64,000 nt of DNA from Lyngbya sp. PCC 8106 (lineage in GTDB: Bacteria; Cyanobacteriota; Cyanobacteriia; Cyanobacteriales; Microcoleaceae): positions 1 to 64,000 of the forward strand of contig NZ_AAVU01000027.1 of NCBI RefSeq assembly GCF_000169095.1, given 5' to 3'. This document shows positions 42,041 to 51,679 of this stretch, piece by piece. Position numbers and translations under genes: made by a program. Under the pieces are notes generated by a model. It was given only the letters and a program-made list of their open reading frames with translations. It had not been told where the DNA came from and did no database searches. How positions within the stretch are numbered: the stretch's first letter is position 1; every line of letters starts with the position of its first letter.

Positions 42041-43327
42041 TTATTTTAGAGCTTCTAGATGATATTCACCTAATCCAATTTGAGAGCCATCACGTTTTTC
42101 TAATAACCATCTGTGACCCCTCTTCCTAATAAATTGACACTTGATTTCTCTAAAGCCAATTTTTTGTAAAATGACTTCTAAATATTGAGGTGTACTAATG
42201 TGAATCCCATACAGTGCAGAATCGGCAATCATAATGTTTATGTAGGCATTTCTTTTCATCACTCTGTAACATTCTTTTAAAATTTGTGTCATTTGAAAAA
42301 AATAAGGATAAACTAAAAGATTATATTCCTTTTTACCTGCTCTAATTTTACGTTCTTCTTGAAGCTTATATACTATATAATCAAGTTCTGAATACAGTAT
42401 AGAAGGGATTTTTTCTCTGTAAATATCTTGTTTATCCTTATGACCTTTAAGGGCTGTTGTTGTATTGACAACGAGCTTTGAACGAACTTGATTTGTAATT
42501 TCTGACCAAGAATTAGCGATTCCCCAAAAATATAGGTACATTCTTGTCATTTCTGCATAGTCAAAGTTATTAAGATACGGAGGTGATGTTACTATAAGTG
42601 AAATAGTATCTTTTTCAATTTCTGACATATTTTCTGATGAATGTTCAAAGAGCCTAGCTAATGATTTGAAGTTATTTTCTTTAAAAAGTAATAAATCCTT
42701 TCTTAATATTGCCAGTATATATTTTAATGCACATTCTGGCGTTTTTGACTGTTTTTTTGAAGTGGGAGCTTTATATATACCATCCGTCTGAGAATGAGAA
42801 CAAAGATCTAATACTTTTGAAAGGATTAAAAAAGCAAGTTCACTATTTTTAAAATCAGATTTCAATAAGACTTGTTTTGCACCTAATAATGAAGATAACG
42901 TTTGTTGATCAAACAGTTGAGTTAAAAACTTAAAAGGAGCATCGGGTAATATTGATATTTCTTGAGAATTTTGAAATCCATTTAATAGAATATATTCAAT
43001 TGTTTCTAGAGATTCTAAGCAATTTTTGAAGGGAAGTTTACCTTGAGTTATTCTACAAAAGAAAGGATTGGGTTCGTAGCCAAAACATCTTAGCCCATGT
43101 TTACAAGCTTCTACAAGAGTAGTACCACATCCCGCAAATGGATCTAGTATTTTTGAATCATCATCTAAGTTTGCTTTCTCGCAACAATTCCATACAAATT
43201 CAGGTGAAAATCCTGCGATAAAATTAAACCATCTATGTATTGCATGGTACTGTGTCGTTGTATTAGTTGGAAGCTTTTGTTTATCTAATATCATTAGTCT
43301 CATTATAATTGGGTAACAATTAAGCAA
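42041..43327 (-). CDS. DNA methyltransferase (amino-methyl type, TSPPY)
   Basis: This protein of up to 428 aa has the SAM-binding motif ILDPFAGCGTTLVEA near residue 55 and the catalytic motif IV TSPPYLNNFDYAE near residue 247; TSPPY suggests N4-cytosine (or N6-adenine) methylation. Motif I precedes motif IV. The start is uncertain: ATG candidates are at 43327, 43303 and 43294; the first overlaps the nurA stop. AT-rich, like the endonuclease. Function: protects host sites of the cognate restriction enzyme. The recognition sequence cannot be predicted. Confidence 0.9.
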   Translation of the reverse strand: MLNCYPIIMRLMILDKQKLPTNTTTQYHAIHRWFNFIAGFSPEFVWNCCEKANLDDDSKILDPFAGCGTTLVEACKHGLRCFGYEPNPFFCRITQGKLPFKNCLESLETIEYILLNGFQNSQEISILPDAPFKFLTQLFDQQTLSSLLGAKQVLLKSDFKNSELAFLILSKVLDLCSHSQTDGIYKAPTSKKQSKTPECALKYILAILRKDLLLFKENNFKSLARLFEHSSENMSEIEKDTISLIVTSPPYLNNFDYAEMTRMYLYFWGIANSWSEITNQVRSKLVVNTTTALKGHKDKQDIYREKIPSILYSELDYIVYKLQEERKIRAGKKEYNLLVYPYFFQMTQILKECYRVMKRNAYINIMIADSALYGIHISTPQYLEVILQKIGFREIKCQFIRKRGHRWLLEKRDGSQIGLGEYHLEALK

Positions 43328-44537
43328 TACTTCCGCGTTTTCGGGCTTCTTTATAAGACGTTCCGATATTCTTCATTCCCGCTTTAATCATTTCTTGTTC
43401 TAACATTGCAAAAAAACGAGTGCGATCGCCTCCTTTGACAACGGCTTGGTTGTGGGCTTCTGCTAACGCTACCGGATAACCGTAACCTTTTTTGACTTGG
43501 GCGATCATCATTCCTAACGCTAATTCTAACTGTTCAGAATTTTCAGCCACCCAAGCGGGAACTTCTATTCTAGCAATTTCTGTTCCGACATTTACATAAC
43601 AAAAATAAACTTGATGACAATCATACAAATCTAATATTCTAGCTTGACTTCGCCATAACGGACTCCGTTGACCCGGTTGTAATTTAGACGCCCAAACGAC
43701 AGTATCCCGCAGGGGTTCAAAGCTTTGACAGGGGGCTTTTTTATAAAAGCCTTTGCTATCAATAATTCCCACAGTCGGACAATATTTCACACAGTTTGGT
43801 TCTTCGTGGGGACAAGCTTCTAACCGCAAAAAAGACACCGTTTCACTACTGCGAGAAGCACTCACATATCCGAGTAACGGAATTCCGGCTAACCGCAAAC
43901 TATCCCAAGCCTCTAATATCGGTTCTAAAATTAAATTGCGGGCTTCCGAGGGGAGTTGTTCAAGAAACCAATAGGTTAAACTCCCATCCACCATTGCTAA
44001 AGTTGGGATGGATAATAAATTTCCGGGAATCATCGATAAATATTCGCCAATTTCTGCTAAGATAACCGCTTCAGAAACCGTGCGTCGATATCCCATCCAT
44101 TCTTCAGTTCTAATTCCCCATTGACGAGAAATATATAAGTCTTCCGGTTGATAATAAATTTCGGGTACACTATCTAAAACCGGATGACGACTCTGACCAT
44201 AATATAAAATAATTCGACCTACATTTAACAAATAACAATAAGCGATTTCATGGGCGCTAGGTGAAATTTGAGAACCATCTGTGGCGAATACTGTATGAAC
44301 TTTTGGAGGAACAGGAATATAGGAACAAGCATCTATCGCTTCAACCGGTTTGGCGGGATTAAACAGGATGCGATTTCCTAAATTTTCTTGATGTTCAACT
44401 AACTGACGTTGATGGGGTTTAGCCGCTTCTAAAAAGCGTTGAGCGATTTCTAACCGTTTCTGGGCGGCTTCGACTTCTCGACTCATATGTTGACTCATTC
44501 CCTGCATTTGTTGGGCGAGTTTAGTTAGATCAAGCAT
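43320..44537 (-). CDS. nurA: NurA-domain nuclease
   Basis: This 405-aa protein contains the NurA fold: the first Asp motif VFATDGSQISPS near residue 85, a second acidic motif TLAMVDGSLTYWF near 187, and further conserved stretches to the C-terminus. NurA is a Mn-dependent 5' nuclease that in archaea acts with HerA in end resection. No HerA is visible. Cyanobacterial genomes commonly have a stand-alone NurA. It overlaps or abuts the methyltransferase start, so it heads the run with the restriction genes; whether this is functional or accidental is open. Confidence 0.85.
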   Translation of the reverse strand: MLDLTKLAQQMQGMSQHMSREVEAAQKRLEIAQRFLEAAKPHQRQLVEHQENLGNRILFNPAKPVEAIDACSYIPVPPKVHTVFATDGSQISPSAHEIAYCYLLNVGRIILYYGQSRHPVLDSVPEIYYQPEDLYISRQWGIRTEEWMGYRRTVSEAVILAEIGEYLSMIPGNLLSIPTLAMVDGSLTYWFLEQLPSEARNLILEPILEAWDSLRLAGIPLLGYVSASRSSETVSFLRLEACPHEEPNCVKYCPTVGIIDSKGFYKKAPCQSFEPLRDTVVWASKLQPGQRSPLWRSQARILDLYDCHQVYFCYVNVGTEIARIEVPAWVAENSEQLELALGMMIAQVKKGYGYPVALAEAHNQAVVKGGDRTRFFAMLEQEMIKAGMKNIGTSYKEARKRGSIA

Positions 44538-44616
44538 GGTGTTTTTACCTGAGAAGCAAACCGGGATTTTCTTTAAGTTTAGAATAAAATTAACCTTTCA
44601 ACATTCATTTCAATTT

Positions 44617-45399
44617 TTAGGATCTCCAAGCCGAAAATTCTTGAGTAAACTGAGACGGAGATAAAAGCTGAATACGCGGATACTCTGTAACAGAATCTCG
44701 TTCGATTTGGGTATTATAACCCCAGTCAGCGAGAAACAAACGCACATCTCCTAAGTCTGGCTGTTGTTGAACTTTCAGTAACGTTTTCAGTCGATCTTCA
44801 ACAAACCAAATTTGAGGAGTAGGTTTAGTTCCGGCTAATAACTCTCGCAAAATTTCATATTTGGGGCGTTTTTCCCCTTTGCCAAAAATCCTTCCTCTTT
44901 CGAGATTAACTCCTTCTTTTTCTAAAAGTGATCGCACAAACCGTTCTTCTTTTGTTGTGATAATATAAAGCGATAAAGAACTCTCTAAAAATAATTTCAC
45001 CCGATCAATTACCCCTGGATAAAACTGATGCAAAGCCAACCAACTCGGTAAATTTGCAGAAATCCATTGATCTCGAATCCCATCGAGTTGAGTCGATAAC
45101 AGTTTAGGGTCAAGATTTTCTTCCGTAATCGTCTGTTTAGCGATACTTTGCCAATCGTGTAAAATATCCGCTTCAGGTGTTCCCTTGATCAATTCTCGCA
45201 CTAACACAGGCATTTCCCAACCCGTTTCAATTACTGGACGAGTCCGATAGAATTTTTGGGCGAGATCATCAGGAGGAACAGAGTTAGAAGGCGACCAAAT
45301 ACGACAATAGGTTCGCCATGCAGTCTGAAAATATTCAATCATGCCATCACAGATCACCCCATCAAAATCAAGGGCAAGCGTCGGTTGGTCGGCTATCAT
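44617..45399 (-). CDS. HAD-superfamily hydrolase
   Basis: This 260-aa protein has HAD motif I in LALDFDGVICDG (residues about 7-18), motif II in YIITTKEERF, motif III Lys in GRIFGKGEKRPK and motif IV in IWFVEDRLKTL. A cap of about 110 residues lies between motifs I and II. Conserved in cyanobacteria; substrate not known to me. It lies 80 bases before nurA in the same direction, possibly a separate unit. Confidence 0.85.
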   Translation of the reverse strand: MIADQPTLALDFDGVICDGMIEYFQTAWRTYCRIWSPSNSVPPDDLAQKFYRTRPVIETGWEMPVLVRELIKGTPEADILHDWQSIAKQTITEENLDPKLLSTQLDGIRDQWISANLPSWLALHQFYPGVIDRVKLFLESSLSLYIITTKEERFVRSLLEKEGVNLERGRIFGKGEKRPKYEILRELLAGTKPTPQIWFVEDRLKTLLKVQQQPDLGDVRLFLADWGYNTQIERDSVTEYPRIQLLSPSQFTQEFSAWRS

Positions 45400-45569
45400 T
45401 AATCAAAACCTCCAATGGGATAATCAATCTGGGTCTAAACTGGGGATTTGGCGATCGCCCGCTTCAATGTATACTATGTCGATGTCTCTTAGCACAAGTC
45501 AACTCAGAACGTTTTCTGCTAGAAAGACTAAAATTGAAGTTAGGACTCATGTAGGACAGTGAAATATTT

Positions 45570-45740
45570 ATGACACAAACACAACCGACAACTACACCCA
45601 ACTTAGAAGAACCGAAATTTGGATTTAATCACTATGCGGAACGTTTGAATGGCCGTGCGGCGATGATGGGATTTGTCATTACCCTCGCGATTGAATATTT
45701 TACCGGACAAGGGTTGCTATCCTGGCTAGGCTTGAGTTAA
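45570..45740 (+). CDS. hli: High-light-inducible (Hli/SCP) protein
   Basis: This 56-aa protein is a one-helix member of the chlorophyll a/b-binding family. The core FGFNHYAERLNGRAAMMGFV contains the E-x-N-x-R chlorophyll-binding motif, and the helix continues through ITLAIEYFTGQGLLSWLGL. Hli proteins bind chlorophyll and carotenoid in the thylakoid membrane and dissipate energy at photosystem II assembly and under high light. The gene is short enough to be missed by length cut-offs. Confidence 0.95.
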   Translation: MTQTQPTTTPNLEEPKFGFNHYAERLNGRAAMMGFVITLAIEYFTGQGLLSWLGLS

Positions 45741-45911
45741 CCTATGGGCAACTTCCTCTCCTTTTACCAGGTTAGAGGAAATTGCTCTCTCTCTCCCAGG
45801 ACGTTCTAATCTGTTAAGGTTAATTGAATTTGAGGATGTCAGTCAGTTTCATTACGGATACCCACTAAAAGTCAAAGAAAATAACGATAATAAAGAGTAG
45901 AGTCAGCAGAG

Positions 45912-46205
45912 ATGAACGCATTATGGCTAAGGATGTTTAAGTCCGCTTATCGTAGAGAGCCAGTTGTCAGCTTTATCATTACCATTGGAGTAGTTGATGC
46001 TATGATTGGTGGAATCGGCGCGAGTTGGTCGCTGTTAAGTTTTGGATTGGGAACAGTTGGTGTTGCAGTTGCAGTTCGATGGTGGCAAAGTCCAGGTTCT
46101 GAGGTGGAGTCACCAGAAGCGACGCCTGAATATTATCTTCCTTCTAGTTCTTCTCGACCTCCCCTTCCGATGTTGAACCCTAAACACAAGCGCCCTCCTT
46201 ATTGA
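45912..46205 (+). CDS. Small membrane protein, hypothetical
   Basis: 97 aa with one or two hydrophobic segments (about residues 17-57, VVSFIITIGVVDAMIGGIGA and LSFGLGTVGVAVAV) and a Pro/Ser-rich, probably cytoplasmic tail. Family not recognised by name; it looks like a conserved cyanobacterial small membrane protein. Same strand as merR, 20 bases upstream of it, so the two may be co-transcribed. Confidence 0.65.
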   Translation: MNALWLRMFKSAYRREPVVSFIITIGVVDAMIGGIGASWSLLSFGLGTVGVAVAVRWWQSPGSEVESPEATPEYYLPSSSSRPPLPMLNPKHKRPPY

Positions 46206-46225
46206 TTTAATTCAAATTTGTTCTA

Positions 46226-46651
46226 ATGGTTTCTGTAACGCACGATAACTCACTCAAAATTGGGGAAGTCGCCTCTCTGAGTGGTTTATCGGTAAAAACG
46301 ATTCGCTACTATGAAGATATTGGTTTGCTCAGTCCCACTGTTGAACGGTCGGAGTCAGGATATCGCCTGTTTAACTCTTTAGTTTTAACGCGGTTGAGTT
46401 TTGTTAAACGGGCTAAATCTTTGGGGTTAAGTTTGAGTGAAATTCGAGAAATTTTAGAAATTCGGGATCTTGGTCAATTGCCTTGTGGCGAAGTCAAGCA
46501 GTGTTTGCTGTCTAAGGTTGAAGCGATTAATCAGCAAATAGCCGCCTTAGAAATCCTCAGAGGGGAGTTAAAGGAGTTACTCGCTCATTGGCAAGAACAA
46601 CCTTCAGCCAGCCAAGCGGCGCAAACCATTTGTCCGAATATTCAGTTGTAG
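46226..46651 (+). CDS. MerR-family transcriptional regulator
   Basis: The 141-aa protein has a winged-helix domain at residues 10-80 (LKIGEVASLSGLSVKTIRYY and GLLSPTVERSESGYR), then a dimerisation helix and an effector end with C in LPCGEVKQC and C near the C-terminus (TICPNIQL). Two Cys clusters suggest metal sensing as in Zn, Cu or Hg regulators. Effector gene not adjacent; the regulated target may lie elsewhere. Confidence 0.88.
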   Translation: MVSVTHDNSLKIGEVASLSGLSVKTIRYYEDIGLLSPTVERSESGYRLFNSLVLTRLSFVKRAKSLGLSLSEIREILEIRDLGQLPCGEVKQCLLSKVEAINQQIAALEILRGELKELLAHWQEQPSASQAAQTICPNIQL

Positions 46652-46861
46652 TCCCAAAAACAAAGGGAAGGGGTTTTCTGATTTTCCCTTCCCTGGCTGT
46701 TCTGGTTGGTTTGGATTGCTCTGATTGCCCGGGTTGGGCTTCAGTTTGTTTCGCAGAACTTGTTGCCGTTTCTTCAGTTGTCTTGCTCGTGCGGAACCGC
46801 CTTTTCCTTTATTGTTTCTCCCCTGGCGGCGTGGGGATTCCCATCGCTTCATATGAGCCAT
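46604..46861 (-). CDS. Small basic protein overlapping merR
   Basis: An 85-aa frame on the minus strand starts with MAHMKRWESPRRQGRNNKGK and continues with RQLKKRQQVLRNKLKP. The first 45 residues are highly basic, like an RNA- or DNA-binding tail; the rest is polar. It overlaps the 3' end of merR by 48 bases. Codons look natural and a TGAGG motif precedes the ATG. The plus-strand frame in this place lacks protein-like composition. Coding status is moderate. Confidence 0.4.
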   Translation of the reverse strand: MAHMKRWESPRRQGRNNKGKGGSARARQLKKRQQVLRNKLKPNPGNQSNPNQPEQPGKGKSENPFPLFLGLQLNIRTNGLRRLAG

Positions 46862-47388
46862 AATATTGCCTCAGATTACCATTACCTCTACTGTAAATGA
46901 AAAATTCTGAATTGTCAACCCCTAAAGTGAAATTATTTCTATTTTTAAAATGGGTATCTTAAAGCTGCTATTTTGAGGAATAAAACAAGTCGAATAAACA
47001 AACAAACTTTTGAGGTTGGTATGATTTGAAACCTTGATTATCCGTAGTTTCAATGACTTAAACAAGGTCTATCCATACGGATAAATTAAAAAGAATCAGT
47101 ATTTTTGGGGTTCCTTTTTTTGGCGATTCATAGGACAATAAGAGTAGAAGTTATTTCAATCAATCTTATGCTGTACTCTGAATCTAGTTTGTCTTCACTC
47201 AACACTACTTCTTTTCTTCTCCTTCGCAACTGGGTGAGAAGCAGTCTCTTTTTAATGCTCTTAATCTTGGCAACTGTTCCCTTAACGATATTTGCTTTAT
47301 TAAGCTGGAAACTCGACAGTCAGACCCCGACAGAAAACTGAAAATTAAGTTAGAGTTAACCCCCTCATTTGAGCAAAAACTTATCGAT
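46862..47388. other. Intergenic region with one weak frame
   Basis: About 530 bases between the basic small gene and the CHASE2 protein. A 57-codon plus-strand frame at 47168-47341 encodes a possible one-span membrane peptide (FLMLLILATVPLTIFALLSW) but has no clear ribosome-binding site; I give it low weight. Nothing else stands out. Confidence 0.35.
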
Positions 47389-49992
47389 CTACCAACACGG
47401 ATCAGACTCAATAAACGCAATTGCCAGATCAGCCGAAACAGGTCGGAGAAAATAGAATCCTTGAGCAAATTCACAACCGAGTAGTCGTAATTGTTCGACT
47501 TGCTTTAGGGTTTCAACTCCTTCTGCAATCACTGCCAATTTTAACACATGAGCCAGGGTAATAATCGTCTGTACAACCACTAAATTTTCTCCTTCTCCAT
47601 CGGTTTCCATTTGAGAAATAAAACTGCGGTCAATTTTGAGCGTATCAACCGGAAAACGGTTAAGAGAACTCAGTGAAGAAAAACCCGTGCCAAAATCATC
47701 AATACTGAGTCGCACATTCAGGGCTTTTAGCTGTTGTAATAAAGTAATCGTTTCATCAACCTCTTTCATCACAACACTTTCACTAATCTCTAGCCGTAAA
47801 TTCTGAGGATTAATACCCGATGCTAGAATAATCTCTTGAATTTGTTCAACTAAATCAGGTTGGGAAAATTGTCGGCTTGATAAATTCACCCCCATAATTA
47901 AATCTAGAGAGTTTCCGAACTGATCTTGCAGCCTTTTTAATTGATGACAAGCTTCTTTAATCACCCATTGACCCATCGGAATAATTAAACCAGTTTCCTT
48001 CGCAATTGACATAAAGTCATCGGGAAATAGTAAATCTTTTTGAGGATGTTGCCAACGAATCAAGGCTTCTAAACCAATCAATTTACCCGTTTTTAATGAA
48101 ACCAAAGGTTGATAATGGAGGACAAACTCTTGACGTTCTAAAGCCCGTCGTAAATCAGTTTCTAACTGAAGATGTTGTTTTCCATCCACACTCATTTTGT
48201 GTTCAAAGACTTGATAAGAACCTGTTCCTTGACTTCTTGCTTGATACATTGCAGTATTTGCATTTCGGAGTAAAGCCTCAGCAGTGGTATCTGTAGAGTC
48301 ATTTAAAGCAATACCAATACTAATTGTTCTAAACACTTCTTGTCCTTGTAAATCAAAAGGTACAATCAACGCTTGCTGAATCCGTTCTGCAACCCAAATT
48401 GCATTTTGAGGCTGTCTAAGATGTTCAATCAAAATAGCAAATTCGTCAGCACTCAAGCGAGCAATCATGTCACGGGTTCGTACACAAGTTCTCAATCGTT
48501 GCACTAAATTGATTAAAAGTTGATCGCCTGCCTGATGACCTAAACTATCATTAATCACTTTGAAGCGATCAATATTTAAAAATAAGATTCCACAGAATGT
48601 TTTTTGCCTTGTTTTGAAATTTATTTCTTTCTCGATATAATTCAAAAAACCCCCTCGATTCGGTAAACCTGTTAAGGGATCATGAGAAAGAAAATAAACT
48701 TGTTTATAAGCAATAATACTAATACTGGTTAGTACAAAAGCAAGTGCAGGTGCAATTAGAGGGAACCATCCTTTAAACACAAATAATCCATAGCCAATTC
48801 CGAATAAAATCAGCAGTCCACTACTCAACACAATCGCTTGTTTAATCGGATGTCGAATCCGCCAGGTTATTCTCCCAGCAACCAAAGCCCAACCGAGAAT
48901 CCAAATCGGTTCTAGCCATCGAGGTAAAAACCAAAATAATTGTGGAGAATGCCAGAATTTTAAAGATTGATTAATCCCAAAATTATTTAACGCGACACTA
49001 ATTAGATGACTCGTCATCTGAGCATGAACAAATACTCCAGGCATCATGGCTTCATTTAATGCCGCCGCGCTATAAGGAGTAAAAAAAGAATCTTTTAAAC
49101 TCGGTGCTGTTGCACCAATTAAGACAATTTTATCTTGAACTAAACTTGGATTGAGATTTCCGGCTAAAACCTCTCCGATTGAAACCGTTTTTGCGATTTG
49201 AGGACTGCGATAATTGAGTAAAAGTTGATACCCTTGATCGTCAATTTTGGCATATCCACCACTCCAAGTTTTCAAGGGAACAAAAACCTGATATCCCAAA
49301 TGCATATAATTCGGGTTGGAAGAATAATTTTCAGGTTGAATTCCTTTAGTTTGCAAATAAAATAAAGCCAGTTGCAATGAAAAAGAAAATAAAGTTTCCT
49401 CCTCCGTACTGGCAAACAAAAGCTGACGTCGAATCACACCATCTGGATCAACAGGAACATCATTAAATCCAATGCGTTCAGGAGGAATATTCGGGGGAGG
49501 TGGAATGGGTGAAACCCCTAAGTTTGTAATTGCAATAATATTCTCAGCTTGGAGTTGAGTGGCGAGTTTCTCCATTCCTGGGGGTTGGGGTAAATCTCGA
49601 TAAACGTCAATTCCAATCACTACAGGTTTATACTGTTGGAGTCGAGCTAAGGTTTCAGCCAGAACCTGATCTGATAATGGCCAGCCTTGGTTTTTTAAGT
49701 CTGCTTCTGTAATCGTTACTACTAACAGTCGAGGATCAGGTTTGTTTTCGGGTTGGAGTCGCACCAACAGATCAAAAATTCTCAATTCTAAAGGCTGTAA
49801 ACTGCCCGATTGTTGTACAATAGCAACAACCACAGCGATCGCTAAACTGGCAATTAACCCCGGACAGAGGAGAGTCTTTAATCCGGTATAAAAACCACTT
49901 TGATCACTTTTAAGGAAAGGGATTCGCGATAAAATTGAACGAAGTTTAGGAGACCACATGGAGTAAGTGTAGAATTCAAAATCCGAATTCAA
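47389..49992 (-). CDS. CHASE2-GGDEF-EAL protein (c-di-GMP metabolism)
   Basis: This 867-aa sensor has an N-terminal membrane segment, a periplasmic CHASE2 domain (about 75-340), three further membrane segments (about 350-430), a GGDEF domain (about 445-600) and an EAL domain (about 615-860). The GGDEF signature is SADEF, so cyclase activity is doubtful, though GTP may still bind. The EAL domain keeps EALIRW, the metal-site blocks DDFGTGFSS and KIDRSFI and the AEGVET block, so it should be a c-di-GMP phosphodiesterase. Start may be Met12 (49959). It should link an extracellular cue to motility or biofilm. Confidence 0.9.
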   Translation of the reverse strand: MNSDFEFYTYSMWSPKLRSILSRIPFLKSDQSGFYTGLKTLLCPGLIASLAIAVVVAIVQQSGSLQPLELRIFDLLVRLQPENKPDPRLLVVTITEADLKNQGWPLSDQVLAETLARLQQYKPVVIGIDVYRDLPQPPGMEKLATQLQAENIIAITNLGVSPIPPPPNIPPERIGFNDVPVDPDGVIRRQLLFASTEEETLFSFSLQLALFYLQTKGIQPENYSSNPNYMHLGYQVFVPLKTWSGGYAKIDDQGYQLLLNYRSPQIAKTVSIGEVLAGNLNPSLVQDKIVLIGATAPSLKDSFFTPYSAAALNEAMMPGVFVHAQMTSHLISVALNNFGINQSLKFWHSPQLFWFLPRWLEPIWILGWALVAGRITWRIRHPIKQAIVLSSGLLILFGIGYGLFVFKGWFPLIAPALAFVLTSISIIAYKQVYFLSHDPLTGLPNRGGFLNYIEKEINFKTRQKTFCGILFLNIDRFKVINDSLGHQAGDQLLINLVQRLRTCVRTRDMIARLSADEFAILIEHLRQPQNAIWVAERIQQALIVPFDLQGQEVFRTISIGIALNDSTDTTAEALLRNANTAMYQARSQGTGSYQVFEHKMSVDGKQHLQLETDLRRALERQEFVLHYQPLVSLKTGKLIGLEALIRWQHPQKDLLFPDDFMSIAKETGLIIPMGQWVIKEACHQLKRLQDQFGNSLDLIMGVNLSSRQFSQPDLVEQIQEIILASGINPQNLRLEISESVVMKEVDETITLLQQLKALNVRLSIDDFGTGFSSLSSLNRFPVDTLKIDRSFISQMETDGEGENLVVVQTIITLAHVLKLAVIAEGVETLKQVEQLRLLGCEFAQGFYFLRPVSADLAIAFIESDPCW

Positions 49993-50159
49993 ACCAAATC
50001 ACATCATCTAGACTGTGAAATCGTAATCCAACTATTGTAACTTCCCCCTAAAGAAACAATTAAGCTGACAATATATATTTTGGCTCTTACTGAATTATGA
50101 TAGTCTGAGTTTTGAGTTTTAAAAATCTCGTAATTAAAGTGTAGGATTAATTTAAGCAA

Positions 50160-50987
50160 ATGACAAATCAATTGCCGATTCCAGTAATTGTTAATGGTGC
50201 AGGTGGTAAAATGGGACGAGAGGTGGTGAAAGCTGTTGCGACTGCCTCAGATCTGACTCTAATTGGTGCGATTGATCGCAATCCCCAAACCTTAAACCAA
50301 GATGCCGGATCTTTAGCCGGAATAGAGCCTCTAGAAATTCCGATTACCAATGATCGTGAAGGGACGCTGGTGATGGCAGCCCAGGAAAAACAACCCGGTG
50401 TGATGGTCGATTTTACCCATCCTGATTTTGTTTATGATAACGTTAGAGCAGCGATCGCCTATGGTATCCGTCCGGTTGTGGGGACGACAGGTTTAAGTCC
50501 TGAGCAAATTCAAGACTTAGCGGAGTTTGCAGATAAAGCAAGTATTGGTTGTTTGATTATTCCTAACTTTTGTATTGGGATGGTCTTGCTTCAACAAGCC
50601 GCAGTTACCGCGTCTCAATACTTTGATCATGTAGAAATTATCGAACTTCACCACAACCAAAAAGCAGATGCTCCCAGTGGAACCGCCATTAAAACCGCAC
50701 AGATGTTGGGAGAATTTGGGAAAGCCTACAACCCGCCAAGTGTTGAAGAAAGCGAGAAATTAACCGGAGCAAGAGGCGCGACAGCAGCGGAAAATATTCG
50801 CATTCATAGTATTCGTTTACCGGGATTAATCGCCCATCAAGAAGTGATTTTTGGATCGCCCGGTGAAATTTATACCCTCCGCCATGATACCACAGATCGC
50901 GCTTGCTATATGCCAGGCGTAAAGCTAGCGATTCGTAAAGTTCTAGAACTCAAAACCCTCGTTTATGGGTTAGAAAAGATATTATAG
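50160..50987 (+). CDS. dapB: 4-hydroxy-tetrahydrodipicolinate reductase
   Basis: This 275-aa enzyme of lysine and diaminopimelate synthesis has the NAD(P)-binding motif NGAGGKMGREVV near residue 13 and the family signature EIIELHHNQKADAPSGTA (catalytic His and Lys, about residues 157-175). Length and order of blocks are normal. The stop is a TAG at 50985-50987, and the group II intron begins eight bases later, so the intron does not split the coding sequence. Confidence 0.97.
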   Translation: MTNQLPIPVIVNGAGGKMGREVVKAVATASDLTLIGAIDRNPQTLNQDAGSLAGIEPLEIPITNDREGTLVMAAQEKQPGVMVDFTHPDFVYDNVRAAIAYGIRPVVGTTGLSPEQIQDLAEFADKASIGCLIIPNFCIGMVLLQQAAVTASQYFDHVEIIELHHNQKADAPSGTAIKTAQMLGEFGKAYNPPSVEESEKLTGARGATAAENIRIHSIRLPGLIAHQEVIFGSPGEIYTLRHDTTDRACYMPGVKLAIRKVLELKTLVYGLEKIL

Positions 50988-51679
50988 AGGTTTAGGTGCG
51001 AAATGTTCCTGTCAAAGTGAAGGGATAAAACCCGAAACGTAAGCAGGGAAGTGGTTTTTGGAAAACAAAACCCACTTTAACTTTGAAAATGTGACCTTAA
51101 AGGAAGGTCAAACTCGGAGTCAATGGTATAAGTTACAGAGCCTTAACAGGCAAAAGTAACCCAAATCCAAAGAGTTAAGGCAATTTCCACAGTGTCAGAC
51201 TGATTATCAAAACACTGAAGCTGGAAATAACGGGAAATCAGGTATAAGTCAAATACCAAAGTAGTTCTCTAGCCAATTGCCCAAGAATAACGAAAGTGAA
51301 CGTCTGGCTTGAACCGTCGTAAATGTGAAGTAGCGAAAATGACTTGATACGCTGCGTTCAAAAGAACAAGGGGAATAGATAGAAATTTCTATGTGTTTCT
51401 ATAAAGAGGTAAGATGTTAATCATAACACTTACACAGACTCCCAAAAGTACCCCGGCGGACAGGACGATTCTAAAGGCAATAACCCCGTTTTCAAGGAAC
51501 GTTAAAAACCCTCATCTACTCCTACAGAGGTCGAATACTGATAGGTAGCCACAAATCTAAGGCGGATGTTATGAGGGCGAAAGATGGAGTCAGAAGCTAA
51601 AGCCTAGATGTAATATTTAGGATACGCTGATAGATTCCGGTCAAGTTGTTAGGTAAAGTTTCAATTAGCAGTTAAAACG

